From NCBI GenBank assembly GCA_045648785.1, contig JAZROP010000003.1, positions 26,213 to 90,212 on the forward strand: a DNA stretch of 64,000 nt, written 5' to 3'. Position 1 is the first letter of the stretch, and each line of letters begins with the position of its first letter. Both the position numbers and the translations under genes were made by a program. Under the pieces are notes generated by a model. That model was not told the origin of the DNA. It saw only the letters and a program-made list of their open reading frames with translations, and made no database searches. This DNA comes from RGIG7450 sp045648785. Lineage in GTDB: Bacteria > Bacillota > Clostridia > RUG12999. This document shows positions 25,898 through 35,035 of the stretch, piece by piece.

Positions 25898-26758
25898 TTA
25901 ATCGTGTTTTTCATATACCTGGTTTTCATCCCAAAGCTGCTCTAAAGTTTCAAAACTTTTGCAAATCTGGTCTTTTCTGTTAAGGCCCAGTGCCACTATA
26001 AGTGAGTTCACAAGGCTGAATGGAGCAGCAACCGAGTCAACAAAGCATACCATATTGCTAGCAGCTACCAGCGTGTGCGAAGCGTTTGTTGTTATGGGTG
26101 AGGCGGGCGAATCAGTAATAGCAATAATTCCACTGCCTCTTTTTGCGGCGTGCTCGGTTGCGGCAACCGCACGCTTTGCGTATCTTGGGAAACTTATTAC
26201 TATAAGCACATCATCGCTGCCTATATTGATAAGCTGTTCTGAAATTTCGCTTAAACTGTTGGACTGCACAAGGTGAACATTATCAAACATTAGTTTTAGG
26301 TAATATGATAAAAATCCGGCAAGTGCCGAAGAACTTCTGAGACCTAAAATATAAATTTTTCGGGCGGATAAAATCATATTTATCGCGCCATCAAAAGCTT
26401 TCGGATCAAGACCTGACATGGTCTGGCGGATATTTGAAAGGTCGGACTGCATAACTGTGCGGACAATATTGTCATTTCCTGCAGTTCGCGAAAGGGAAAG
26501 TTCGATTCTTTGCAGGGTTGTCAGTCTGTTTTTTATAATTTCCTGAAGATTATACTGAAAATCAATATACCCGTCAAAACCCAGTTCGGAGGCAAAACGA
26601 ACAACAGTTGATTCGCTTGTGCCTACTGCTTGTCCTAGTTTTAATGCCGTCATAAAAGCGGCCTTGTCGTAATCGGACAAAATAAAGTCGGCAATTTTTT
26701 TCTGTCCCTTACTGAATGAGGGATAGCTTTCTTTAATGGTTTTTAATAAATCAATCAT
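25898..26758 (-). CDS. MurR/RpiR-family transcriptional regulator
   Basis: 286 residues. The N-terminal RpiR helix-turn-helix domain (about 1-77) contains the VGTSESTVVRFASELGFDGY recognition region. It is followed by a SIS sugar-phosphate-binding domain (about 115-250; ILGLRSSSALAGFLSYYL, DVLIVISFPRYAKRAV). It probably responds to a phosphosugar or amino sugar phosphate. I chose the ATG at 26758, which overlaps the upstream methyltransferase stop in ATGATTGA, so the two are translationally coupled. No sugar catabolic genes are adjacent, so the regulon is unclear. Confidence 0.93.
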   Translation of the reverse strand: MIDLLKTIKESYPSFSKGQKKIADFILSDYDKAAFMTALKLGQAVGTSESTVVRFASELGFDGYIDFQYNLQEIIKNRLTTLQRIELSLSRTAGNDNIVRTVMQSDLSNIRQTMSGLDPKAFDGAINMILSARKIYILGLRSSSALAGFLSYYLKLMFDNVHLVQSNSLSEISEQLINIGSDDVLIVISFPRYAKRAVAATEHAAKRGSGIIAITDSPASPITTNASHTLVAASNMVCFVDSVAAPFSLVNSLIVALGLNRKDQICKSFETLEQLWDENQVYEKHD

Positions 26759-27773
26759 GGTCTTCCGCCTTTCGAGCAATGTAAAATACCTTTTGAGCAT
26801 TTCTTGATGGGGAATTCAAAGTCAGGTCGTCAAAAGAATCAAGAACCTCAAAACCGCATTTTGTAAGCAGTCGTTTTATAAAAGAATCGGTATATGCCCG
26901 CTGATAGTGTGTTTCGCTGTGACGAGTGTATGTTTCACCGTTTTTTATGAAAAAGTTAAGAGTGAATTCACAGATTGAGTAGTCTGGATCGTAAACATTT
27001 TCCCAAGCGTAAAAAGCTTTGTCACTTTCACCGCAGAAGGTGTTTCCGGGGAGAATATTTTTAAGCTTGTACGCCGTATTTATATCAAATATGAACAGAC
27101 CATCTGGGTCCAGATAGTTGTGTACAAGACGGAAAGTCTGTTCAAGCTCTTTTTCTTCAGTAATATAGTTAATACTGTCAAGCAGGCTTATAACTGCACC
27201 CACAGAACCATAAAGTTCAAAGTCCTCCATTGGCTGATTAAGATATAGTATATCAAGCCCGTCATTGACGGCTTTTTCGGAAGCGACGGCAAGCATTTCG
27301 GGCGACATATCAACACCAATCATGCTGTAGCCCTTTTTTGCCATGAGTGTAGTCATTGTGCCCGTACCACAACCAAGGTCGAGAATAATTTCCGGTTCAC
27401 AACCATATCTGCGTAAAAGACCGGTTATATAATCTGCACGGCGGACATATTCAACATCCTCGGTCAGACTATCGTAAACCTCTGCAAATATGGAATATGG
27501 ATTTGATGGGGTGCGTTCGACAAGTTGGGAAAGCTCAATTCCACTATCAAAAAGAGCCTCGCGGATTTTGGACATAATAACAGCGCTGCTTTCGACAGAG
27601 GCGGCAATTTCCCCCGGAGTTTTGCCTTCCTCGAACATAAGGGCAGTCTGAAGCCTGTCTGTAAGTACAGATTGTTCATCGTCAGAAAGAATAATGTCAA
27701 AAACGCGGTTGCAAGTTTCGGGGTCACCTATATTTGAAAATAATCTGTAAAGTAAAGTTTTATCTTTTTCCAT
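26751..27773 (-). CDS. Fusion of TrpR/YerC-like DNA-binding domain and SAM methyltransferase
   Basis: 340 residues. Residues about 7-76 closely follow the TrpR/YerC-YecD domain pattern (LYRLFSNIGDPETC..., RLQTALMFEEGKTPGEIAA, then the second helix of the helix-turn-helix). Residues about 92-335 are a class I SAM-dependent methyltransferase with DLGCGTG at 132-138 and the acidic ribose-binding D155. YerC-type domains normally exist as small stand-alone regulators, so the fusion is unusual. A second ATG at 27782 would add three residues; the 27773 start has the better spacing from AGGA. It is coupled to the RpiR regulator downstream. The methyl acceptor is unknown. Confidence 0.82.
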   Translation of the reverse strand: MEKDKTLLYRLFSNIGDPETCNRVFDIILSDDEQSVLTDRLQTALMFEEGKTPGEIAASVESSAVIMSKIREALFDSGIELSQLVERTPSNPYSIFAEVYDSLTEDVEYVRRADYITGLLRRYGCEPEIILDLGCGTGTMTTLMAKKGYSMIGVDMSPEMLAVASEKAVNDGLDILYLNQPMEDFELYGSVGAVISLLDSINYITEEKELEQTFRLVHNYLDPDGLFIFDINTAYKLKNILPGNTFCGESDKAFYAWENVYDPDYSICEFTLNFFIKNGETYTRHSETHYQRAYTDSFIKRLLTKCGFEVLDSFDDLTLNSPSRNAQKVFYIARKAEDHD

Positions 27774-27790
27774 TGTTTTCATCCTAAAAA

Positions 27791-27819
27791 ATATTCCTGC
27801 ACATATAGTACAGGAATAT
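27791..27819 (-). terminator. Intrinsic terminator of trkA-trkH
   Basis: ATATTCCTG and CAGGAATAT form a perfect 9 bp stem with an 11 nt loop. On the minus strand it is followed by TTTTTTAGG. It overlaps the -10 region of the promoter for the next gene. Confidence 0.75.
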
Positions 27820-27846
27820 TATAACACAAGCTTTGAAAAATTTCAA
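27818..27846 (-). promoter_or_regulatory. Promoter for the methyltransferase-rpiR pair
   Basis: On the minus strand TTGAAA (27846-27841), 17 bp spacer, TATAAT (27823-27818). The -10 box abuts the trkH terminator hairpin, so termination and initiation share DNA. Confidence 0.7.
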
Positions 27847-27855
27847 TAATTCCCA

Positions 27856-29292
27856 TTACTTTTTCCATGTGAATGGAGAGAAAAGTATAAGCATTGGGAA
27901 TATTTCCAATCTGCCTATAAGCATATTAAGAGAAAGTATAACCTTGGAAAAAGCTGAATATGCAGAAAAGTTCTGTGTCGGTCCTACTCCGCCAAGACCG
28001 GGACCAATGTTGTTGATTGCTGAAATTACAGCAGTAACATTTGTGGTAAAATCAAAATTATCCACGCTGATAAGAAGTACAGATATAACAAGAATTACCA
28101 TATATGAAGCAATAAATACATTTATTGACCGTACTGTTTCGTGCTCCACAAGACGGTTATCGATGGTAATTTTTTTTGTAAGACCGGGCTGTGTGGAAAG
28201 TTTTACTTCCTTAACAATACTCTTTAAAAGTACAAGTATTCTGGAAACCTTTATTCCGCCACCGGTACTTCCAGCACATGCTCCCACAAACATCAAAAGG
28301 ACTAAAATGGATTGCGAAAGTGCAGGCCATTTATCAAAATCGTTTGTCATAAATCCGGTTGTGGTTATAATTGAGCCAACCTGAAAAGCGCTGTGGCGGA
28401 TTGTTTCGCCTGCGCTTTCAAACAAATGATGACAGTTAAATGAGATGATGGTGATTGCTACGATAATTATGCCGATATAGGTGCGAAGTTCCTCTGATTT
28501 CAGCACAGACTTTACTTTGCCACAGAGCAGTAAATAGTAAAGAGAAAAATTCACACCAAAAAGTATCATAAACACAGTAATAACATTCTGAATATAAGGC
28601 GAATAGCTTGCTATACTGTCATTTCTGATTCCAAAACCGCCAGTACCGGCGGTGCCGAAAGCGGTTGTAAGTGCTTCGAATAAAGACATACCGCCGCAGA
28701 GTAGAAAAATTACTTCAAGCAGAGTAAAACACAGATAAATTGTGTATAAAATTCCGGCTGTTGTTTTAACTTTCGGTACGAGCTTTGTAACGGCAGGACC
28801 GGTAGATTCCGCACGGATAAGATGCAGGTTGTGTCCGCCCGAAAGGGGAAGAAGCGATACTAAAAATACTAAAACTCCCATGCCACCCAGCCAATGAGTA
28901 AAGCTGCGCCAGAATAACAGCGATTTCGGTATAGCTTCAACATTTTTTAAAATTGAGGCACCTGTTGTTGAAAATCCCGAAACCGTTTCAAAAAATGCAT
29001 CTATAAAGCCAGGAATACTACCTGAAATTATAAATGGGAAGCAGCCAAAGATACTGAGTGTAATCCAACTGAGTGCAACAGTAATAAACCCCTCTTTGGC
29101 GTACATTGTTTTGTTTTTCGGCAATTGATATGTCAAAGGTATGCCGACAAAAAGGCAGATGAGGGGTGAAAGCGATAGAGCCATTAAACCGTTGTCACCA
29201 TAGATGATTGCACATATGAGCGGCAAAAGCATAGCCGCAGCTTCAATGTTTAAAACCCATCCAAGGATATAAAAAATCATTCTGTAATTCAT
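27856..29292 (-). CDS. trkH: TrkH-family potassium uptake channel subunit
   Basis: 478-residue membrane protein with four repeats of the M1-P-M2 type. Selectivity-loop glycines are visible in TVSGFSTTGAS, FGTAGTGGFGIRND, ITTTGFMTNDFDKWP and INNIGPGLGGVGPT. It forms the K+-conducting dimer gated by the TrkA ring, encoded 4 bp upstream. It acts in potassium homeostasis and osmotic balance. The stop is followed by an intrinsic terminator about 40 bp downstream. Confidence 0.96.
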   Translation of the reverse strand: MNYRMIFYILGWVLNIEAAAMLLPLICAIIYGDNGLMALSLSPLICLFVGIPLTYQLPKNKTMYAKEGFITVALSWITLSIFGCFPFIISGSIPGFIDAFFETVSGFSTTGASILKNVEAIPKSLLFWRSFTHWLGGMGVLVFLVSLLPLSGGHNLHLIRAESTGPAVTKLVPKVKTTAGILYTIYLCFTLLEVIFLLCGGMSLFEALTTAFGTAGTGGFGIRNDSIASYSPYIQNVITVFMILFGVNFSLYYLLLCGKVKSVLKSEELRTYIGIIIVAITIISFNCHHLFESAGETIRHSAFQVGSIITTTGFMTNDFDKWPALSQSILVLLMFVGACAGSTGGGIKVSRILVLLKSIVKEVKLSTQPGLTKKITIDNRLVEHETVRSINVFIASYMVILVISVLLISVDNFDFTTNVTAVISAINNIGPGLGGVGPTQNFSAYSAFSKVILSLNMLIGRLEIFPMLILFSPFTWKK

Positions 29293-29296
29293 AGCG

Positions 29297-30655
29297 TTAT
29301 CTTAAAATATCTCCTATATCGTTAAAGCCTTTATGAGTTGTAACAACAATAACATTATCCCCAGGCAGAATCATATCGCTGCCTCGCGGAGTTATTACCT
29401 GTCCACTACGGATTATGCAGGCTATAAGTGTGTTGTCTTTGGTATCTAGCTTTTCGAGAGTAATATCCGTAACAGGTGAGCTGTCGGTTATATGGAACTC
29501 AAGAGCTTCCGCTTTACCCTCCAAAATAAGATGCATAGTTTCTATATTACTGCCGATGGAGTTGTGCATTGCCCGAACAAATTTAACAATATATTCAGCG
29601 GTAAGGTCTTTAGGGTATATAATTGAGCCTAAATCAAGACCGCCAACAACATCGTCATATTCAATCCTGTTTATCTTGGTTACAAGTTTGGCGTCTGAGC
29701 AGGATTTTGCAAACAGAGAAAGAATAACATTTTCCTCGTCAATATTGGTAAGAGGGACAAAAGAATCGGCATGAGTAAGCCCAGATTCTAAAAGAAGCTT
29801 TTTTTCTGTTCCATCACCTTTGATAATTGTTGCCTTGGGAAGAGCCTGACAAAGTGCATCGCACTTTTCCTGATTTTGTTCAATTATTTTCACTTCAACC
29901 CCAGATTGCAAAAGGCGACTGGCGAGGTAATATGAAATTGGACCTCCGCCGACAATTATTGTATTTTTTACGCTGCCGGTTGGAATATTTACTTTTTTGA
30001 AAAATTTTGTGGCATTACTTACAGTGGAAACAATGCTGATAAAATCACCCTGTTTCATAACAAAGTTACCATCGGGAATAAAAGCTTCCTCGCCGCGTTC
30101 TACACCGCATACGAGTATATCGCACCCCAGCTTTGATGCCATGTCCATAATTTTAAGATTATTAAGGACAGAGCCTTCGAGTATGCGGAATTTGAGTATT
30201 TCTATTCTGCCTTTTGAGAAGGTGTCAATCTGAATGGCAGAGGGGAAATGCAGAATTCGAGCTATTGCATTTGCAGCAGTCAGCTCCGGATTTATAATCA
30301 TAGCAAGACCGAGGTCCTCCTTGAAGAGATGAACCTCTTTAATATATTCGGGTTTTCTGACTCTGGCAATGGTTTGGCAGTTACCTACTTTTTTAGCAAC
30401 GAGACAGGAGATCAGGTTAAGTTCGTCCGAGCCTGTAACAGAAATGAGTATATCTGAGTCTTCTACGCCTGCTTCAGTCAGGGTATCAATACTTGTACCG
30501 CTGCCGCATACACCCATTATATCGTACTGGTTTGTCACATCCTGAACAACCGAGTATCTGGGGTCAATAACTGTAATATCGTGTAAATTTTCCTGGCTGA
30601 GTTTTTCAGCAAGCTTCTGACCAAGTTTGCCGCAACCAACAATTATAATTTTCAT
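29297..30655 (-). CDS. trkA: TrkA potassium uptake regulatory protein
   Basis: 452 residues with two tandem RCK modules. The first Rossmann fold starts MKIIIVGCGKLGQKLAE and has its TrkA_C domain near 140-225; the second starts with TIIVGGGPISYYLASRLL near 235 and its TrkA_C domain covers about 370-452. These bind NAD(H) or nucleotides and gate TrkH. Members of this family are also targets of cyclic-di-AMP in many Firmicutes, and a c-di-AMP receptor (darA) is encoded elsewhere in this window. It is in an operon with trkH and, 13 bp upstream, the cysteine-rich protein. Confidence 0.96.
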   Translation of the reverse strand: MKIIIVGCGKLGQKLAEKLSQENLHDITVIDPRYSVVQDVTNQYDIMGVCGSGTSIDTLTEAGVEDSDILISVTGSDELNLISCLVAKKVGNCQTIARVRKPEYIKEVHLFKEDLGLAMIINPELTAANAIARILHFPSAIQIDTFSKGRIEILKFRILEGSVLNNLKIMDMASKLGCDILVCGVERGEEAFIPDGNFVMKQGDFISIVSTVSNATKFFKKVNIPTGSVKNTIIVGGGPISYYLASRLLQSGVEVKIIEQNQEKCDALCQALPKATIIKGDGTEKKLLLESGLTHADSFVPLTNIDEENVILSLFAKSCSDAKLVTKINRIEYDDVVGGLDLGSIIYPKDLTAEYIVKFVRAMHNSIGSNIETMHLILEGKAEALEFHITDSSPVTDITLEKLDTKDNTLIACIIRSGQVITPRGSDMILPGDNVIVVTTHKGFNDIGDILR

Positions 30656-30668
30656 AGTTTAAACCTCG

Positions 30669-31184
30669 TTATTTTCTAAAAAATGATATATCGAAATATT
30701 GCTCAGTAAACCGGCTTAATTCAAACATATATGTGTAAAGCAAAGGATTTTTCATCATAAGCTTTGATATATACCAAACCGTATCAATAAAATTTTTATC
30801 AAGCTCTGATATATCAAGTGCGCGTGCAAGCGGACAAATGCCTTTGCCGCGTGGGTCCATTATAATCTTAAGCTCCCCCGAAATGTCGATATAGGGAAAG
30901 AGAGGGAAAATTCTGCAGGCAAGCGGACGGAGCATGCGGTCACATTTTCCGATGCAGCTCATAAAGTCCACTTTGTGCACCCCAAAAGAAAAGCCACATT
31001 TTCGTATATTTGCCCAGGAAGGTAGGTTTTCATACATGACCTTTTCTCCGGGGAAAAGATACATCCCGGCATCCTCATCTCCCTTGCAACAACTGCCGTC
31101 ACAAAGATTGCCACAATCGACAGGCAGGGGAGTGACATTTTCGGTAATCCTGTAAATGTACGAGTAAAAATCTTTACAGTTCAA
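30669..31184 (-). CDS. Conserved cysteine-rich protein (YkgJ-like zinc/iron cluster type)
   Basis: 171 residues with eight or more cysteines arranged as CGNLCDGSCC..., SCIGKCDRMLRPLACRIFP... and GKGICPLARAL. The order resembles YkgJ/UPF0153-type cysteine clusters (CxxxCCxx...C...C...RP..CR.fP), which are thought to bind metal. Start is TTG at 31184, set by the strong RBS ataaggag 7 nt upstream. It lies just downstream of the asd terminator and 13 bp before trkA. Function unknown; the location suggests a link to potassium or redox homeostasis only by proximity. Confidence 0.75.
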   Translation of the reverse strand: MNCKDFYSYIYRITENVTPLPVDCGNLCDGSCCKGDEDAGMYLFPGEKVMYENLPSWANIRKCGFSFGVHKVDFMSCIGKCDRMLRPLACRIFPLFPYIDISGELKIIMDPRGKGICPLARALDISELDKNFIDTVWYISKLMMKNPLLYTYMFELSRFTEQYFDISFFRK

Positions 31185-31207
31185 AGTAAAACTCCTTATT
31201 TAAGCAT

Positions 31208-31230
31208 AAAAAGACAGCCGCTGCTGTCTT
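31208..31230 (-). terminator. Intrinsic terminator after asd
   Basis: AAGACAGC and GCTGTCTT form an 8 bp stem with a 4 nt loop; on the minus strand a short T run follows. Confidence 0.85.
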
Positions 31231-31241
31231 TTTATTATTTT

Positions 31242-32318
31242 TTAGATATAGTTTTCTTCACAGAGAAGCTCTGCGAGCAGGACAGCACCGCCGGCTGCGC
31301 CTCTGAGTGTGTTGTGTGACATACACACAAATTTTACTGTAAACTGGTTATCTCTGCGGAGTCTGCCAATTGTAACAGCCATGCCGTTTTCGAGATTTCT
31401 GTCCAGTTTTGTCTGGGGTCTGTTATCTTCTGTAAAATAGTGGAGGAACTGTTTTGGTGCACTGGGAAGTTTAAGCTTTTGAGCTGCACCTTCATAATTT
31501 TCCCATTTTTCAATAATTTCTTCATTTGAAATTTCTTTTTCAAACTCAGCGAAAACAGCCGCCATATGACCGTCGCTTACAGGAACTCTCAGACACTGAG
31601 CGGTAATAAGAGGGCTTGTTGCCGGAACAATTTTACCATCCTCAACTGTGCCCCAGAGTTTCATAGGTTCTTTTTCGCTCTTTTCTTCTTCTCCGCCAAT
31701 GTAAGGAATAATATTGTCAACGATTTCGGGCATTGTCTCAAATGTTTTACCTGCACCGGAAATAGCTTGATATGTACAAACAGCAACTCGTTTTAAACCA
31801 TAGGACAAAAGCGGATGGAGTGCGGGAACATAACTCTGAAGAGAGCAGTTGGATTTTACTGAGATAAAACCTCTTTTTGTACCGAGCCTTTTTCTCTGAG
31901 CATCAATAACCTTTATATGCTCGGGGTTGATTTCGGGAACAACCATGGGAACATCTTCTGTCATTCTGTGAGCACTGTTGTTTGAAACAACCGGAATTTC
32001 TGCTTTTGCATATTTTTCTTCCAGAGATTTAATCTGGTCTTTTGGCATATTTACTGCACAGAAAACAAAATCAACCTGAGAAGCTATTGTATCAATATCT
32101 GCTTCTGCATCATAAACATTCATATTTTTAACATATTCAGGAAGCTCAGTCTGCATAGCCCATCTTGAACCAACAGCTTCGCCGTAGGTTTTACCTGCAC
32201 TGCGGCTGCTTGCGGCCAGAAGAGCAATTTCAAAATTAGGGTGCTTGTCAAGCAGAGTAATAAATCTTTGACCAACCATACCCGTAGCACCAATTATACC
32301 AACTTTGTAGTTTTTCAT
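31242..32318 (-). CDS. asd: Aspartate-semialdehyde dehydrogenase
   Basis: 358 residues. It reduces aspartyl phosphate to aspartate semialdehyde for lysine/diaminopimelate, threonine and methionine synthesis. The NADP-binding loop is GATGMVGQRF (10-19) and the catalytic cysteine is C158 in SVKSNCSLQ. The sequence belongs to the archaeal/fungal-type ASADH branch. I chose the ATG at 32318, which has AAGGA 8 nt upstream; earlier in-frame ATGs include one past the promoter. It is a single-gene unit with its own consensus promoter and terminator. Confidence 0.95.
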   Translation of the reverse strand: MKNYKVGIIGATGMVGQRFITLLDKHPNFEIALLAASSRSAGKTYGEAVGSRWAMQTELPEYVKNMNVYDAEADIDTIASQVDFVFCAVNMPKDQIKSLEEKYAKAEIPVVSNNSAHRMTEDVPMVVPEINPEHIKVIDAQRKRLGTKRGFISVKSNCSLQSYVPALHPLLSYGLKRVAVCTYQAISGAGKTFETMPEIVDNIIPYIGGEEEKSEKEPMKLWGTVEDGKIVPATSPLITAQCLRVPVSDGHMAAVFAEFEKEISNEEIIEKWENYEGAAQKLKLPSAPKQFLHYFTEDNRPQTKLDRNLENGMAVTIGRLRRDNQFTVKFVCMSHNTLRGAAGGAVLLAELLCEENYI

Positions 32319-32358
32319 TTTCATCATCCTTATTTTCATAGTATTATAATGATAAAAC

Positions 32359-32387
32359 ATTATATCACGCCTGTGGCAGTATGTCAA
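32359..32387 (-). promoter_or_regulatory. Consensus promoter for asd
   Basis: On the minus strand TTGACA (32387-32382), 17 bp spacer, TATAAT (32364-32359), 41 bp upstream of the asd ATG. The short leader leaves no room for a lysine riboswitch. Confidence 0.85.
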
Positions 32388-32461
32388 GAATCAATAATTA
32401 CATAAAGGGTTTTTTTGTTTTTTGTCGAATAAGTATTTATGCAAATTACGGAGGAATACAT

Positions 32462-33712
32462 ATGAAGATTAAATATATATTTTTGACACTTGCAGTTTTG
32501 ATTTGTATGACTGTAAGTGTATATGCAACAGAAGCACCGCTTAGAGTGGGACTTTTCTATGGAGCAACAGCACTTGAAAAAGTAACCATTGCATCAACAG
32601 GCGGTTTTGAAACAGATGCGGCAGAGGACCTGGGTACAGAACTTGTGGCAACTGTTTCGGAAGGCAATATTATGCTGCATAACTTGGAGGGAGATGTTCT
32701 GATTTATGCCGGCGCAGACGGTAGGGAAATAAGAGCGGTTGCCCGTGAGGGGATTTTTACCGTTGAGGGGAAAGGGTACAGAGGCAATGTGATTTTCCGA
32801 CCGATGGACGGAAAAATCACTGTAATAAATGAAATTATGACCGACGATTATCTGCGAGGGGTTGTTGCCGGAGAAATGCCGTCAAGCTGGCCTGTGGAAG
32901 CACTCAAGGCGCAGGCGGTTGCGGCGCGCTGTTATGCACTTAACGCACTTAATAAACATGCAGACTTTGGTTTTGATGTTTGTGCCACAACAAACTGTCA
33001 GGTTTATGGTGGGACCCAGGCTGAAACAGAAGCTACAAACCGGGCAGTAGAAGAAACTGCGGGAATTGTGGCTCTTTATAACGGAAAAGTTGTCAACACA
33101 CTTTTTTCGTCATCCAACGGTGGATATGCAGAAGCATCGGAAAATGTATGGGGAGGAAGCTCTCCGTATTTTCAGACATTTAAGGACGAGTTTGAAAAAA
33201 CAGATGAAATTAGTGGTGCGGTATGGAAATATGAAATTTCTCCGCAACAGCTTAAGGAAGAGCTTGCCGGAAATGGAGTCGATATCGGGGATATACTTAA
33301 TATGGAGATTGTTAAAACCTCCCGTTCGGGACGAGTTCTTGAAGTGAAAATTACGGGCACCACCGGTACAAAAAGTTATATTAAAAGTTATGCAAGAACT
33401 TTTCTTGGACTAAAAAGTCAGCTTTATACAATTATTCCACCTACAGGAACTGCGGTTTTCTGCCTCGGAGCAAATGGACAAGAAACCATTTCGGGCAATT
33501 ATTATGTTCTTACCGACGAAGGGCTTGACACCCGTAAGGCTGAGGAGGGTAATCCGAATTATGTATTCAATGGCAGAGGATATGGCCACGGGGTAGGCAT
33601 GAGCCAATGGGGTGCGCGGTATATGAGCGAGCAGGGGCTTACCTATGAGGACATTTTAAAATATTATTTTAAAGGTATTGAGCTGAAAAGCTATACAGAA
33701 GCAATATTATAA
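32462..33712 (+). CDS. SpoIID/LytB domain protein, secreted
   Basis: 416 residues. A signal peptide (about 1-23) is followed by a beta-rich region (26-120) and the SpoIID/LytB domain with VVAGEMPSSWPVEALKAQAVAARCYAL and the C-terminal RGYGHGVGMSQWGARYMSEQGLTYEDILKYYF signature. The SpoIID group includes lytic transglycosylases acting on denuded glycan strands in forespore engulfment. Start ATG at 32462 has GGAGG upstream; an in-frame ATG at 32381 lies within the asd promoter and lacks an RBS. The 3' end overlaps the convergent LysM-GH18 gene by 22 bp. Confidence 0.93.
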   Translation: MKIKYIFLTLAVLICMTVSVYATEAPLRVGLFYGATALEKVTIASTGGFETDAAEDLGTELVATVSEGNIMLHNLEGDVLIYAGADGREIRAVAREGIFTVEGKGYRGNVIFRPMDGKITVINEIMTDDYLRGVVAGEMPSSWPVEALKAQAVAARCYALNALNKHADFGFDVCATTNCQVYGGTQAETEATNRAVEETAGIVALYNGKVVNTLFSSSNGGYAEASENVWGGSSPYFQTFKDEFEKTDEISGAVWKYEISPQQLKEELAGNGVDIGDILNMEIVKTSRSGRVLEVKITGTTGTKSYIKSYARTFLGLKSQLYTIIPPTGTAVFCLGANGQETISGNYYVLTDEGLDTRKAEEGNPNYVFNGRGYGHGVGMSQWGARYMSEQGLTYEDILKYYFKGIELKSYTEAIL

Positions 33713-34971
33713 AGGGAATTTAAAACTACCCAGTTTTGTGGAAATGGTCTGAGTAAATCCCAGTAACCGACTCCACGAAAACCATATTCATTTACAAGCA
33801 AAAGCTTTGCATTGATGCTTCGTGCATCTTCAAACCAGACTTCATGAGCGACACCGGCCTCATCCGTGTAGTTAAACCACGGTGACTGTGAGACGGTGTC
33901 GTAATTTATTTCCGCTCCAAATTCACGGGCAAGCTCAATTGCGCGTTCGCTTGAAATTGAAGTTGCAGCCGTCTCACCTTTAATAAAAGGAAGTGGCCAG
34001 TCGTAGCCGTAGGTAGGGATACCGAAAAATATTTTGTCGGGGGAAATGCGGGTCACTGCATAATCAAGCACTCGTCGAACAGCATCAATCGGGGCAACTG
34101 CCTGAGGAGAACTGTATTTGTAACCCCACTCATAAGTCATTAAAAATACATAGTTTGACGCCTCGGCAAGACCGGCATAGTCATGGCCTTCGTACAAAAG
34201 CCCCGGTTGAGTATCGCTTGTTTTGGGAGCGAGAGCGACCCACACCGGATAGCCGTCGGCATTAAGAAGTTCGGTGACAGTATTGACGAAGTTTACATAA
34301 TTTTCTGCTTCAACGCCACCTAGATACTCAAAATCAATGTCCAGTCCTTGATAACCTTTGGTCTTTATATTGCGGAGTATAGCCTGCGATAAGGTTTGAA
34401 CTGACATATCGGAACGGAAAAGCATGGACGCACGCTCGGTACTGAAAATATCCTGTTCGGTCAGCGTAGACAGATGCATAAGCGATGCCACGCCATATTC
34501 ATTTGCTGTTTCAATAAGACGGAGGTCACCTAAGTTTACAAGACCACTGCGCTCACTTATTCCATAAGTAAAAGGAATGAGATAGGAGAGATAGGGCAGG
34601 GTGGCACGAAGCAGCCAGTCGGAAATAAACGGATAAGAATAGGCGTTTACATAAATGGTGCCAAGCTTTTCCCCCTGATAGCTTATAACGAGAAATTGTC
34701 CCGGATAGAGGGCATCCCGGCCGCCAAGCTCATAATTGTTGCGGTAAAGCTGATTTACCGTTATACCATATAGCTCCGCTATTGAAAAAATGGACTCGCC
34801 CGGAGCGACAATATGCGTCACATCAGGCAATAAAACGACAAGCGACTGACCGGTCACAAGCGGAGTATCGATTGTATATCCATTGTCACGCATCATTCGT
34901 GTCGGACTTACGCCGTATATTGCTGCTACCTGTGCAGGTGTCTGCCCTGATTGAACAACATGAATAACCAT
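33691..34971 (-). CDS. LysM-GH18 spore cortex-type glycoside hydrolase (SleL/YaaH-like)
   Basis: 426 residues. Two LysM domains (about 2-48 and 52-97) bind peptidoglycan. A glycoside hydrolase 18 domain (about 104-420) follows, with the catalytic DxDxE motif D211-I-D213-F-E215 (GLDIDFEYLGG). This is the architecture of SleL/YaaH N-acetylglucosaminidases that act on spore cortex, although vegetative homologues exist. There is no signal peptide, as is normal for spore-located members. RBS gaggtgaag precedes the ATG. Its last 22 bp overlap the SpoIID/LytB gene on the other strand. Confidence 0.92.
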   Translation of the reverse strand: MVIHVVQSGQTPAQVAAIYGVSPTRMMRDNGYTIDTPLVTGQSLVVLLPDVTHIVAPGESIFSIAELYGITVNQLYRNNYELGGRDALYPGQFLVISYQGEKLGTIYVNAYSYPFISDWLLRATLPYLSYLIPFTYGISERSGLVNLGDLRLIETANEYGVASLMHLSTLTEQDIFSTERASMLFRSDMSVQTLSQAILRNIKTKGYQGLDIDFEYLGGVEAENYVNFVNTVTELLNADGYPVWVALAPKTSDTQPGLLYEGHDYAGLAEASNYVFLMTYEWGYKYSSPQAVAPIDAVRRVLDYAVTRISPDKIFFGIPTYGYDWPLPFIKGETAATSISSERAIELAREFGAEINYDTVSQSPWFNYTDEAGVAHEVWFEDARSINAKLLLVNEYGFRGVGYWDLLRPFPQNWVVLNSLYNIASV

Positions 34972-35035
34972 TTAACTTCACCTCGTATAATAAATATGCT
35001 TGATTTTGGCAAAAATGTGCGAATAAAAGTAAAAA

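Noticed and set aside
32319..32460. Lysine riboswitch in front of asd.
   Set aside because: The leader between the consensus promoter and the ATG is only about 35 nt, too short for the aptamer.
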